The notes beneath the pieces were generated by a model. It did no database searches and was not told the origin of the DNA. It saw only the letters and a program-made list of their open reading frames with translations. A stretch of 5,067 nt of DNA from an uncultured Lacticaseibacillus sp. (GTDB taxonomy: Bacteria > Bacillota > Bacilli > Lactobacillales > Lactobacillaceae): positions 1 through 5,067 of the forward strand of contig CAKRHU010000151.1 in assembly GCA_934339215.1 (NCBI GenBank), in the 5' to 3' direction. Shown piece after piece: positions 1 through 5,067 of the stretch (the stretch's first letter is position 1; every line of letters starts with the position of its first letter). A program made the position numbers and the translations under genes.

Positions 1-1001
1 CCTCAATGGGTACCAGCTTGACGCAAGATCAAGTCAACATTATCGCCAAACAAACCCGGCAATTGACGATTTGTTATGACGGTGATGAGCCTGGGCAAAA
101 TGCGACGGCTCGTGCGCTCACTTTGGTGCAAAACCACAAACGCCTGCAAACCAATGTCGTCGTCTTACCAGACGGCATGGATCCAGATGAGTATATCAAA
201 GCGCGCGGGGCAGAGGCGTTCAAACAACAAGTCCAAACAGTGTTGACGCCAACGGCTTTTGCTTTGCATCATGATGCAGTGGGCTTGGACATGACCAACG
301 ATGCAGACAAGTTGCAATACTTGGATGCCGCGTTGAAAACCGTCGCCCTGGTCCCTGCTGGTGCAGAGCAGGCGGTGTACTTGCAGCAAATCAGTCAAAC
401 CACTGGCGTTGCCGTCAATGATTTGAAAGTTTCGCTGCCCCAAACCGCCCCGCAGCAAGTAGCGCCGCAATCCGACTATGCGCCTTGGCCTGACGTTGCG
501 CCACCGCCGATGCCTGATGAGTATGGGCAAACGTTTGCCGGGCCAGTTGCCACAGCACCCCAGCAGCATTTTGACAAGTTCGAACAAGCAGAGCGGCAAT
601 TGCTCGCCTACGCTTGGATCGAACCGGCAGTGGCGGCGCGGTTGCACCAAAGCAACTTTCAATTCGGGCATGCCCAATATCAAAGTTTGTTTGATGCTTG
701 GGTGAGCTATGCTGCGGCGACCAATCCACCCCAGTTTGCGGGGTATTTGGACCATGTGCCAGCAGACTTGGTGGCGTTGGCGACTAATTTGAGTGAACAA
801 ACCTATCCTGAACCTGATGATGATGTCATCGAAGAGCTGATCGCTTTGGCGGGCAAAGAAGACGCCTATGCGCAGCTACAACAAGTCAAAGCGGCATTGC
901 ATCAAGCGCAGGTATTAGGCGATAAAGCGGGGGCGACCCAATTAGGCATGCAATATATCCAATTGTTGCGTGCTTATAAGACCGGAAGTGTTGCTGAGTA
1001 G
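1..1001 (+). CDS. dnaG: DNA primase DnaG, C-terminal part (5' end outside window)
   Basis: This is the C-terminal part of the replicative primase, which makes RNA primers on the lagging strand and docks on the replicative helicase. The reading frame is open to the left edge: the codon before ATG at 6 reads Ser, giving S-MGTSLT, a conserved internal Toprim stretch. The ATG at 6 is therefore not the start. Counting from that Met, the second half of the Toprim domain shows the metal-binding [10 protein letters not shown] at about 24-33 and [11 protein letters not shown] at 54-64. A helical segment follows, then a Pro/Gln-rich linker at about 145-190, then a helical C-terminal domain at about 195-331 that corresponds to the helicase-binding domain. 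The zinc finger and the catalytic Glu region lie upstream of the window. The stop is TAG at 999-1001, and rpoD starts 28 nt later, as in the macromolecular-synthesis operon. Confidence 0.96.
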   Translation, partial: SMGTSLTQDQVNIIAKQTRQLTICYDGDEPGQNATARALTLVQNHKRLQTNVVVLPDGMDPDEYIKARGAEAFKQQVQTVLTPTAFALHHDAVGLDMTNDADKLQYLDAALKTVALVPAGAEQAVYLQQISQTTGVAVNDLKVSLPQTAPQQVAPQSDYAPWPDVAPPPMPDEYGQTFAGPVATAPQQHFDKFEQAERQLLAYAWIEPAVAARLHQSNFQFGHAQYQSLFDAWVSYAAATNPPQFAGYLDHVPADLVALATNLSEQTYPEPDDDVIEELIALAGKEDAYAQLQQVKAALHQAQVLGDKAGATQLGMQYIQLLRAYKTGSVAE

Positions 1002-1015
1002 GCAATGGCATTTTC

Positions 1016-1022
1016 AAGGAGG
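1016..1022 (+). promoter_or_regulatory. Ribosome binding site of rpoD
   Basis: A perfect AAGGAGG lies 7 nt before the ATG at 1030. It decides the start: the longer open frame from an ATG at 970 lies inside the end of dnaG, lacks a comparable site and would add 20 residues not typical of the family. Confidence 0.9.
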
Positions 1023-1029
1023 AACTTTA

Positions 1030-2142
1030 ATGGCTGAAAAAACCACGAAAACCGATCCAAAATATGATGCTGCCGTTAAGCAGATCATCAAAGACTACAA
1101 AAAGGCCAAACAAATCACCGATGATGACTTGGCTCGCAAGGTGGTCAAGCCTTTTGCACTGCGCAGCGAAGCCGTTGATGATTTGATGCAAAAACTTGAA
1201 GACAACGGCATTTCAGTTGTCGACAAAAATGGTGATCCTACGGCGCAATCGATCAAAAGTACCAAAGCCGTCACCAAAAAGGAAATGAAAGACCTTTCTG
1301 CGCCAAGTGGTGTCAAGATCAACGACCCTGTGCGGATGTACCTCAAGGAAATCGGCCGGGTCAACTTGCTGACGGCTGACGAAGAAGTCGCTTTGGCCTT
1401 GAAAATCGAAGCCGGCGACCCAGAAGCCAAGCAACGCTTAGCTGAAGCTAACCTGCGTTTGGTGGTTTCCATTGCCAAGCGTTACGTTGGCCGTGGGATG
1501 CAGTTCTTGGATCTGATCCAAGAAGGGAACATGGGCTTGATGAAAGCCGTTGAAAAATTTGATTACCGCAAAGGGTTCAAATTCTCCACTTACGCCACTT
1601 GGTGGATTCGTCAGGCCATCACGCGCGCCATTGCCGACCAAGCTCGTACGATCCGGATCCCTGTGCACATGGTTGAAACCATCAACAAATTGATCCGCAT
1701 CCAACGGCAATTGTTGCAAGACCTAGGCCGCGAACCTACGCCTGAAGAAATTGGCGCGGAAATGGACATGCCAACGGATAAAGTCCGCGAGATCTTGAAA
1801 ATCGCCCAAGAACCAGTTTCCCTTGAAACCCCGATTGGTGAAGAGGATGATTCTCACTTAGGCGACTTCATCGAAGATGCCGATGCGACGAGCCCAGAAG
1901 ACCATGCCAGCTACGAATTGCTCAAAGAACAGCTCGAATCTGTCTTAGACACCTTAACTGACCGTGAAGAAAACGTCTTGCGTTTACGCTTCGGGTTGGA
2001 TGATGGGCGTACCCGGACCTTGGAAGAAGTGGGTAAAGTCTTTGGCGTCACCCGTGAACGGATCCGCCAAATCGAAGCGAAAGCCTTGCGTAAACTGCGC
2101 CACCCAAGTCGCTCCAAGCAACTCAAAGATTTCCTCGAATAA
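1030..2142 (+). CDS. rpoD: RNA polymerase primary sigma factor RpoD (SigA)
   Basis: This is the housekeeping sigma-70 factor that directs RNA polymerase to -35/-10 promoters. The protein has 370 residues, the usual size for Gram-positive SigA, which lacks the large non-conserved insert of the E. coli protein. An acidic/basic helical region 1.1 occupies about residues 10-65. Region 1.2 follows ([11 protein letters not shown], 99-109), then regions 2.1-2.4 ([12 protein letters not shown] at 141-152, [19 protein letters not shown] at 161-179, and the -10-reading [13 protein letters not shown] at 188-200). Region 3 begins at HMVETINKL (213-221). Region 4.2 is the -35-reading helix-turn-helix [20 protein letters not shown] (330-349), followed by ALRKLRHP. 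All hallmark blocks are intact. The gene sits 28 nt behind dnaG and is probably co-transcribed with it. A strong terminator follows immediately, so the downstream genes need their own promoter. Confidence 0.98.
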   Translation: MAEKTTKTDPKYDAAVKQIIKDYKKAKQITDDDLARKVVKPFALRSEAVDDLMQKLEDNGISVVDKNGDPTAQSIKSTKAVTKKEMKDLSAPSGVKINDPVRMYLKEIGRVNLLTADEEVALALKIEAGDPEAKQRLAEANLRLVVSIAKRYVGRGMQFLDLIQEGNMGLMKAVEKFDYRKGFKFSTYATWWIRQAITRAIADQARTIRIPVHMVETINKLIRIQRQLLQDLGREPTPEEIGAEMDMPTDKVREILKIAQEPVSLETPIGEEDDSHLGDFIEDADATSPEDHASYELLKEQLESVLDTLTDREENVLRLRFGLDDGRTRTLEEVGKVFGVTRERIRQIEAKALRKLRHPSRSKQLKDFLE

Positions 2143-2150
2143 TCGTTTGA

Positions 2151-2177
2151 AAGCCAGGCCTTGTGCTTGGCTTTTTT
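2151..2177 (+). terminator. Rho-independent terminator of rpoD
   Basis: AAGCCAGG (2151-2158) pairs with CTTGGCTT (2166-2173), with one G-U pair and a 7-nt loop, and a run of six T ends at 2177. It begins 8 nt after the rpoD stop and should end the dnaG-rpoD transcript. Confidence 0.88.
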
Positions 2178-2231
2178 GCGTGGGGGCAAAAGCTTCTACC
2201 TCAAATTTGACCCCAAAGTGCGTCCAGGGTT

Positions 2232-2240
2232 TGGTATACT
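2232..2240 (+). promoter_or_regulatory. Extended -10 promoter of trmK-nif3
   Basis: TGGTATACT is a TGN-extended -10 box (TATACT at 2235-2240) placed between the rpoD terminator and trmK. The predicted start of transcription is near 2247, leaving a leader of about 25 nt. No good -35 box lies 16-18 nt upstream; a TTGACC is present but 22 nt away. This fits promoters that rely on the extended -10 element. Confidence 0.65.
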
Positions 2241-2258
2241 AAATACAGAAAATTTCTC

Positions 2259-2265
2259 AAAGGGG
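2259..2265 (+). promoter_or_regulatory. Ribosome binding site of trmK
   Basis: AAAGGGG lies 6 nt before the ATG at 2272. It fixes the start there rather than at an upstream in-frame ATG (2161), which lies within the rpoD terminator and ahead of the promoter. Confidence 0.8.
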
Positions 2266-2271
2266 ATCAAC

Positions 2272-2967
2272 ATGACAATTCATTTATCCAAACGTTTGGC
2301 CCAAATTGCAAGCTTTGTCGAATCAGGCGCGCGCTTAGCTGACATCGGCACTGACCACGCTTATATTCCCATCGCCTTAGCCCAAGATGGCGTGATCGAT
2401 TTTGCCGTTGCTTCTGATATCGGTGCCGGCCCTTGCAAAATCGCTAAGGCCAATATCCAACAAGCTGGCGTTGAAGATAAAATCGTGGTGCGCCAAGCAG
2501 ACGGGTTAAGTGGCATTAAAGCTGTTGATGATATCGACACGATCATTATCGCTGGAATGGGCGGCGAACTGATGGTGGAATTGCTGGAAGCAGGCTTGGC
2601 GCAGCTCGATGGCACCGAAAGCTTTATCTTGGAACCAAACCGCGATGACTACACCGTCCGCCAATGGTTGGCCAAGCATGAATTTGGCATTTTGGATGAA
2701 GCGCTGTTAGAAGATGAAGGCCATGTTTATCCGATCATTGTGGCCGGTCAAACTAGTCCAGAAGTTCCTTATACTGAAGATGACTTGGTGCTCGGCCCAG
2801 TGTTGAAACGCAAGCGCGGCGAGGTCTTTGAACAACAACTAGCCCGCGACATCGCCAATCAAGAATATATTTTAGCCAGCTTAGAAAAGGCCAATTCTGA
2901 CAACGCCGACAAGCTCACGGCAGTGCAAGCACGGTTAGCCTTGTTAAAGGAAGCGCAACATGACTAA
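2272..2967 (+). CDS. trmK: tRNA (adenine(22)-N(1))-methyltransferase TrmK
   Basis: This enzyme uses S-adenosylmethionine to methylate N1 of adenine 22 in the D-arm region of bacterial tRNAs. It is a cytoplasmic Rossmann-fold methyltransferase of the YqfN family. With 231 residues it has the normal family length. Motif I is LADIGTDHAYIP (22-33). The acidic end of the second strand is ASDIG (47-51). The catalytic-loop motif is AGMGG (94-98), followed by LEPNRDDYTVRQWL (120-133) and EGHVYPI (149-155). The C-terminal stretch, about 180-231, is charged and helical and is expected to form the coiled-coil tail of the family. The gene is preceded by its own extended -10 promoter and RBS. Its 3' end overlaps nif3 by 8 nt (ATGACTAA), so the two are very likely translationally coupled. 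Confidence 0.94.
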   Translation: MTIHLSKRLAQIASFVESGARLADIGTDHAYIPIALAQDGVIDFAVASDIGAGPCKIAKANIQQAGVEDKIVVRQADGLSGIKAVDDIDTIIIAGMGGELMVELLEAGLAQLDGTESFILEPNRDDYTVRQWLAKHEFGILDEALLEDEGHVYPIIVAGQTSPEVPYTEDDLVLGPVLKRKRGEVFEQQLARDIANQEYILASLEKANSDNADKLTAVQARLALLKEAQHD

Positions 2968-3754
2968 AGGCTTAGATTTAATCGCGCGATTTGAACAATT
3001 TGCCCCAAAATCGTTAGCCGTGCCAGGGGACCCGATCGGCATTCAAATCGGGGATGCGACCAAAACCGTCAATCGCGTTTTGGTGACATTAGATGTGCGG
3101 CCTGAAGTGGTGGAAGAAGCCATCGCGTTGCACTGCGACATGATTTTTGCGCACCACCCGGCGATATTTCGGCCAGCCAAGAACTTAAATTATGCCAATC
3201 CGCAATTTGCGATGTATGCCAATGTGATCCGGCATGATCTTTTGGTTTACGCGGCACATACCAACTTGGATTCGGCGATTGGCGGGATGAATGACTGGTT
3301 GGCGCAAGCTTTGAAGTTATCGCGCGTATTGCCATTCATCGAATCTGGGGACGAAGAACACATGGGCCGCATCGGGCAATTGCCTCAACCGATCAGCTTG
3401 AAAGCCTTCGTGGCCCAAGTCAAACAAGCCTTCAATGTATCAGCACTGCGCGTGATCGCCAATGATTTGACCCGCTCGGTGCAAAACGTTGCGATTTTAG
3501 GCGGCGACGGAGGAAAATTCTACTTGGATGCGCAAGCTGCCGGCGCTGATGTGTATGTTACCGGGGATGTTTACTATCATACCGGCCATGATATGTTAGC
3601 GAGTGATATGCCAGTGATCGACCCCGGTCATCATATCGAAAGCATCATGAAAACCCATGTAGCGGATCTTCTGAATGACTGGTCACAAATTGACGGTTGG
3701 GGGATTCAGGCCGTAGCCTCAACCCTGAACACTGATCCTTATACCTTTATGTAA
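2960..3754 (+). CDS. Nif3-like dinuclear metal centre protein (YqfO family, short form)
   Basis: This is a Nif3/YqfO family protein of 264 residues. The family folds into two related halves that together bind two metal ions and form ring-shaped hexamers. Its cellular role is not firmly settled; it is often annotated as GTP cyclohydrolase I type 2, which the sequence cannot prove. Likely metal ligands are visible: FAHHP (63-67, H65 and H66), AAHTNLDSAIGGMND (98-112, H100 and D104), and DPGHHIESIMK (221-231, H224 and E227), which matches the Gram-positive form of the motif. VTGDVYYHTGHDM (200-212) is also a family block. The PII-like middle domain of B. subtilis YqfO (about 370 residues) is absent; only a short stretch joins the halves near 125-165. 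The start at ATG 2960 has AAAGGAAG (2946-2953) upstream inside trmK. A terminator begins directly after the TAA stop. Confidence 0.93.
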   Translation: MTKGLDLIARFEQFAPKSLAVPGDPIGIQIGDATKTVNRVLVTLDVRPEVVEEAIALHCDMIFAHHPAIFRPAKNLNYANPQFAMYANVIRHDLLVYAAHTNLDSAIGGMNDWLAQALKLSRVLPFIESGDEEHMGRIGQLPQPISLKAFVAQVKQAFNVSALRVIANDLTRSVQNVAILGGDGGKFYLDAQAAGADVYVTGDVYYHTGHDMLASDMPVIDPGHHIESIMKTHVADLLNDWSQIDGWGIQAVASTLNTDPYTFM

Positions 3755-3756
3755 AA

Positions 3757-3804
3757 AAAAATCCGTCATCGCAAACTGAAAAAGGTTGTGATGGCGGATT
3801 TTTT
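3757..3804 (+). terminator. Terminator of trmK-nif3, shared with the convergent minus-strand transcript
   Basis: ATCCGTCATCGCAA (3761-3774) pairs with TTGTGATGGCGGAT (3786-3799), using two wobble pairs on the plus strand, flanked by A and T runs that allow use from both sides. Read on the minus strand, the same stem has two C/A mismatches but is followed by a longer T run. It should therefore work best for nif3 and less cleanly for the opposing RNA. Confidence 0.85.
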
Positions 3805-3812
3805 GAGTACAA

Positions 3813-3848
3813 CAAGTCGACGAAACAGGCATCTATTTCGTCGACTTG
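3813..3848 (-). other. Perfect 13-bp hairpin near the 3' end of the minus-strand RNA
   Basis: CAAGTCGACGAAA and its exact complement TTTCGTCGACTTG flank a 10-nt loop. There is no T run on either side, so it is not a terminator by itself. On the minus strand it precedes the shared terminator and probably forms a stable 3' domain of the RNA. Confidence 0.7.
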
Positions 3849-4197
3849 CGGCTTTCATGCCGATTCAATTACGTCGTTGCAGTGATCAAATGTATTCAAG
3901 CGCGTTGCTGCGTAACTTTGGGGGATTGGCCCAAAACCACTTTAAGCACTACTCAGCTCTGCATTGCCTTTCGTCCACAGACGCCACTTGCTTCCCATGT
4001 CACCATGAGGAAATCGATCCGGTGTGATCTGGAATGAGCCCGATTGAGCCCTTCAGTGCCGGCACTCTGAAGCTAGAGATCCAACGGGTCACCCCGCTGC
4101 GGATCAGTCTCACTGGGTTTGCGAGGAACTGCCCCTCGTTGCGAAGAATTACTGACGACTTGCGCTAAGCCGCCCCTTCCTCCTTGAATTCACAATC

Positions 4198-4226
4198 ATG
4201 TTAACGCTTTCTCCGAGTTTAGTCAA
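4198..4226 (-). promoter_or_regulatory. Sigma-A promoter of the minus-strand RNA
   Basis: On the minus strand TTGACT (4221-4226) and TAACAT (4198-4203) are separated by exactly 17 nt, close to consensus. An A/T-rich stretch (about 4227-4262) upstream could serve as an UP element. The expected transcription start is near 4191. Confidence 0.75.
4199..4212 (-). promoter_or_regulatory. cre-like operator for CcpA, overlapping the -10 box
   Basis: AGAAAGCGTTAACA matches the cre consensus TGWAANCGNTNWCA at every fixed position except the first. It covers the spacer end and most of the -10 box. A bound CcpA there would block transcription, which suggests the RNA is made when preferred sugars are scarce. 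That regulation is inferred. Confidence 0.6.
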
Positions 4227-4270
4227 GTACTTAATTTCAGGAATTTTTGTAAATGCTTTGTAATGGATTT

Positions 4271-4295
4271 AAAAAACACCCCGCAGGATGTTTTT
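4271..4295 (-). terminator. Terminator of the TMEM175-like gene remnant
   Basis: On the minus strand AAAAACATCC, loop TGCG and GGGTGTTTTTT form a 10-bp stem with one U-G pair, ending in a T run. On the plus strand the wobble pair becomes a C/A mismatch, so it is oriented for the remnant whose stop is at 4309. It also separates that gene from the promoter of the downstream RNA. Confidence 0.75.
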
Positions 4296-4308
4296 GAGTG
4301 GTGTTAAT

Positions 4309-4729
4309 TCACGCGATCTGCATCAGGCGTGGTGTGTAAGCCATATAGATTAATTCTGCGCCAGTGGCGAGCAAGCACGCAGGCGGGAATAAATAAATGA
4401 CGATGGCCAGGCCGACTGTAAAAGTAGGAAGCCGCCAAGAGTTCATAAACAAATACGGTGGCATGGCGGCAATTTTTTTAGCGATTTCGGAGTCGGTGTG
4501 GGCTTGAATCAACGCGCGCGTCAACCACCAATAAGCGATGCTCCACAAAAAGAAGACGCTCAAATAGAAATATTCTGGCGCCTGCTGATTCAAAAATCGT
4601 CTAGCCCAAGCGGTGGCGACGGGAATCAGAGACATCGTGAACAACCAAGCGTTGTTGATTCAGTAAATTTTTTTCGTTAAGCGTGTGGCTAGCACAAACA
4701 TATAGTGATGATTGAACCAAGCGACCCCA
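4309..4729 (-). pseudogene. TMEM175/DUF1211-type potassium channel, 3' remnant, broken by an IS and a nonsense codon
   Basis: Reading from the IS junction, the frame gives GVAWFNHHYMFVLATRLTKKIY, then TGA, then INNAWLFTMSLIPVATAW and onward to the stop at 4309-4311. This resembles the bacterial TMEM175 (DUF1211) family of six-helix potassium channels, in which an ..W.NHH.. block at the end of helix 2 is followed by W.N..WL...SLIP...AW. Three further hydrophobic segments are visible, including YFYLSVFFLWSIAYWWL and TFTVGLAIVIYLF. About 140 codons remain of an expected 200 or so. The N-terminal part with the FSD selectivity-filter helix should lie beyond the IS, outside the window. The in-frame TGA is at 4660-4662, where Trp is expected. 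Reinitiation at the ATG at 4642-4644 would yield 111 residues lacking the pore helix, so function is unlikely. A terminator follows. Confidence 0.8.
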
Positions 4730-4930
4730 GTCAACCACCCGCGAATGAATTCGCAGGCTTGTAAGAACCTCAGCCCTCGTAACCTCTGAGGTGATCACAA
4801 TTTCTTTGGATAGTCTGAGACAAAAGCCACTATGCGTGCTGACTAGTCGCTTCCAAGTCAGAAGTTACCCGAACTTACGAGGCAGGTTGCCGCGCCCCGA
4901 ACAGTTTAAGCTGTTGCTTTATTCAAAATA
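4710..4930 (-). ncRNA. Putative omega-RNA (reRNA) of TnpB, boundaries approximate
   Basis: TnpB nucleases use a guide RNA transcribed from the 3' end of tnpB through the IS right end into flanking DNA. Here 171 nt between the tnpB stop and the junction are packed with stems: GGCA/TGCC (4881-4891), AAGTT/AACTT (4862-4876), CTGACT/AGTCAG (4839-4861), ATAGT/ACTAT (4810-4833), CCTCAG/CTGAGG (4768-4791) and the right-end hairpin. The guide would begin at 4729 and read TGGGGTCGCTTGGTTC into the channel gene. The layout is seen directly; the function is inferred from the family, and the 5' end is a guess. Confidence 0.6.
4738..4757 (-). repeat. Subterminal right-end hairpin of the IS
   Basis: Stem CCTGCGAA/TTCGCGGG has eight pairs, one of them a wobble, and the loop is TTCA. 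It is the expected single-strand recognition structure for TnpA, placed 3 nt from the TTGAC cleavage motif. Confidence 0.75.
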
Positions 4931-5067
4931 TTGATTGCTGCGTTATGATCACGCACATGCTTAGTCTGGCATTGTGGACATGTCCAAGTTCGATTTGCCA
5001 AAGTCAATTTACGCGTCCCTGAACGGCCCATCACAAATCCGCAGGTGTGACAGGTTTGGGTGGTCAT
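4906..5067 (-). CDS. tnpB: RNA-guided nuclease TnpB (IS605 OrfB family), C-terminal 53 residues
   Basis: This is the C-terminal tail of TnpB, the IS200/IS605 accessory protein that acts as an omega-RNA-guided DNA nuclease related to Cas12. The frame is open to the right edge, and the Met at 5065-5067 is almost certainly internal. The zinc-ribbon cysteines are QTCHTCG (residues 4-10 of the visible part) and TCPQC (29-33). The RuvC-III block is VRDHNAAINIL (38-48), whose Asp (40) is the third catalytic acidic residue. The usual H-D-R-D reads H-V-R-D here, a small departure just before the catalytic residue. The stop TAA is at 4906-4908. The remaining RuvC and recognition domains are outside the window, so integrity of the whole protein cannot be judged. 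Confidence 0.93.
   Translation of the reverse strand: MTTQTCHTCGFVMGRSGTRKLTLANRTWTCPQCQTKHVRDHNAAINILNKATA

Larger units (their letters stand above)
3755..4191 (-). ncRNA. Candidate structured non-coding RNA, about 430 nt, unknown class
   Basis: This stretch has no credible protein gene but has a strong minus-strand promoter at one end and a terminator at the other. Read on the minus strand it contains a series of hairpins. They are CGAGG/CCTCG (4122-4138); a two-part stem GATCC/GGATC with inner GCGGG-GUGA-CCCGU (4078-4105); CTTCAG/CTGAAG (4051-4072); UUCC-U-CAUG-GUGA-CAUG-GGAA (3992-4012); CGTC/GACG (3972-3983); TTTGGG/CCCAAA (3917-3935); CGGC/GCCG (3849-3862); and a perfect 13-bp stem (3813-3848). 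The GUGA loops are GNRA tetraloops only on this strand, which supports the direction. Long-range pairing of TTACG (near 3911-3915) with CGTAA (near 3869-3873) is possible. I could not match it to RNase P RNA, tmRNA, SRP RNA, 6S RNA, T-box leaders or common riboswitches. No gene follows it on its strand before the terminator, so it is more likely a free-standing RNA than a leader. Confidence 0.6.
4730..5067 (-). mobile_element. Right end of an IS200/IS605-family element (partial, left part outside window)
   Basis: The element enters from the right edge with the 3' end of tnpB and ends inside the channel gene. Near its end is an 8-bp hairpin, CCTGCGAA-TTCA-TTCGCGGG on the minus strand (4738-4757). 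Three bases later comes TTGAC (4730-4734), the arrangement of an IS200/IS605 right end: a subterminal hairpin recognised by the Y1 transposase TnpA, then the cleavage motif. The motif equals the one I recall for the ISDra2 right end. No tnpA is in the window. There are no inverted repeats, as usual for this family. Confidence 0.85.

Noticed and set aside
165..800. 211-codon minus-strand open frame
   Set aside because: It is antisense to the clearly conserved dnaG frame, rich in Arg/His/Cys in the manner of shadow frames, with no family resemblance.
2208..2213. TTGACC as the -35 box of the trmK promoter
   Set aside because: It is 22 nt from TATACT, well outside the 16-18 nt range. The extended -10 is the better explanation.
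3788..4037. Two overlapping plus-strand open frames (79 and 63 codons) downstream of nif3
   Set aside because: The first starts inside the nif3 terminator and neither has a ribosome binding site or a recognisable protein sequence. They read through the hairpins of the minus-strand RNA.
3755..4191. RNase P RNA, tmRNA or SRP RNA as the identity of the structured region
   Set aside because: I looked for GAGGAAAGTCC, a tRNA-like end with TTCGA and CCA, an encoded Ala-Ala tag, and the GGAAG SRP tetraloop region, and saw none. A divergent member cannot be fully excluded by eye.
4249..4263. Second cre-like element TGTAAATGCTTTGTA upstream of the RNA promoter
   Set aside because: It has three mismatches to fixed cre positions, including the central CG, and lies in A/T-rich sequence where chance matches are common.
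4601..4798. 65-codon minus-strand open frame across the IS junction
   Set aside because: It mixes IS right-end structure with an off-frame reading of the channel gene. The true channel frame gives WFNHHYMF in the same place.
1..5067. tRNA or rRNA genes and CRISPR arrays
   Set aside because: No cloverleaf with a T-loop, no rRNA signature and no regularly spaced direct repeats were seen on either strand.

Overview
The window looks like a chromosomal segment of a lactic acid bacterium of the family Lactobacillaceae, with moderate GC. This rests on the low-GC Gram-positive gene order dnaG-rpoD-trmK-nif3, strong AAGGAGG-type ribosome binding sites, a YqfO-type Nif3 signature (DPGHHIES), a CcpA-type cre site and the protein sequences themselves. 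The species is not determined.

Positions 1-3754, all on the plus strand, hold the housekeeping block. It starts with the C-terminal part of DNA primase (dnaG, entering from the left edge), then the primary sigma factor (rpoD), which closes with its own terminator. A new extended -10 promoter then drives trmK (tRNA A22 methyltransferase) and a Nif3-family dinuclear-metal protein, which overlap by 8 nt. Primase and sigma factor form the classic macromolecular-synthesis operon. The trmK-nif3 pair follows in the usual Firmicutes order but has separate transcription signals.

Positions 3755-4270 contain no convincing protein gene. On the minus strand they hold a well-formed sigma-A promoter (TTGACT, 17 nt, TAACAT) with a cre-like site over its -10 box. 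It is followed by about 430 nt dense in perfect hairpins, two of them with GUGA (GNRA) tetraloops only when read on the minus strand. The transcript would run convergently into the nif3 terminator. I read this as a structured, probably carbon-regulated non-coding RNA. It did not match any RNA class I could recall, and it is the best candidate for something undescribed.

Positions 4271-5067, on the minus strand, hold a broken gene and part of a transposon. A terminator at 4271-4295 follows the 3' remnant of a TMEM175/DUF1211-type potassium channel gene, which has an in-frame TGA where tryptophan is expected. The remnant is cut at about 4729/4730 by the right end of an IS200/IS605-family element. 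Its TnpB zinc-finger/RuvC-III tail reaches the right edge of the window. Between the tnpB stop and the junction lie a hairpin-rich omega-RNA (reRNA) region, a subterminal hairpin and a TTGAC cleavage motif. The first bases of the channel gene are thus the expected guide of this TnpB.
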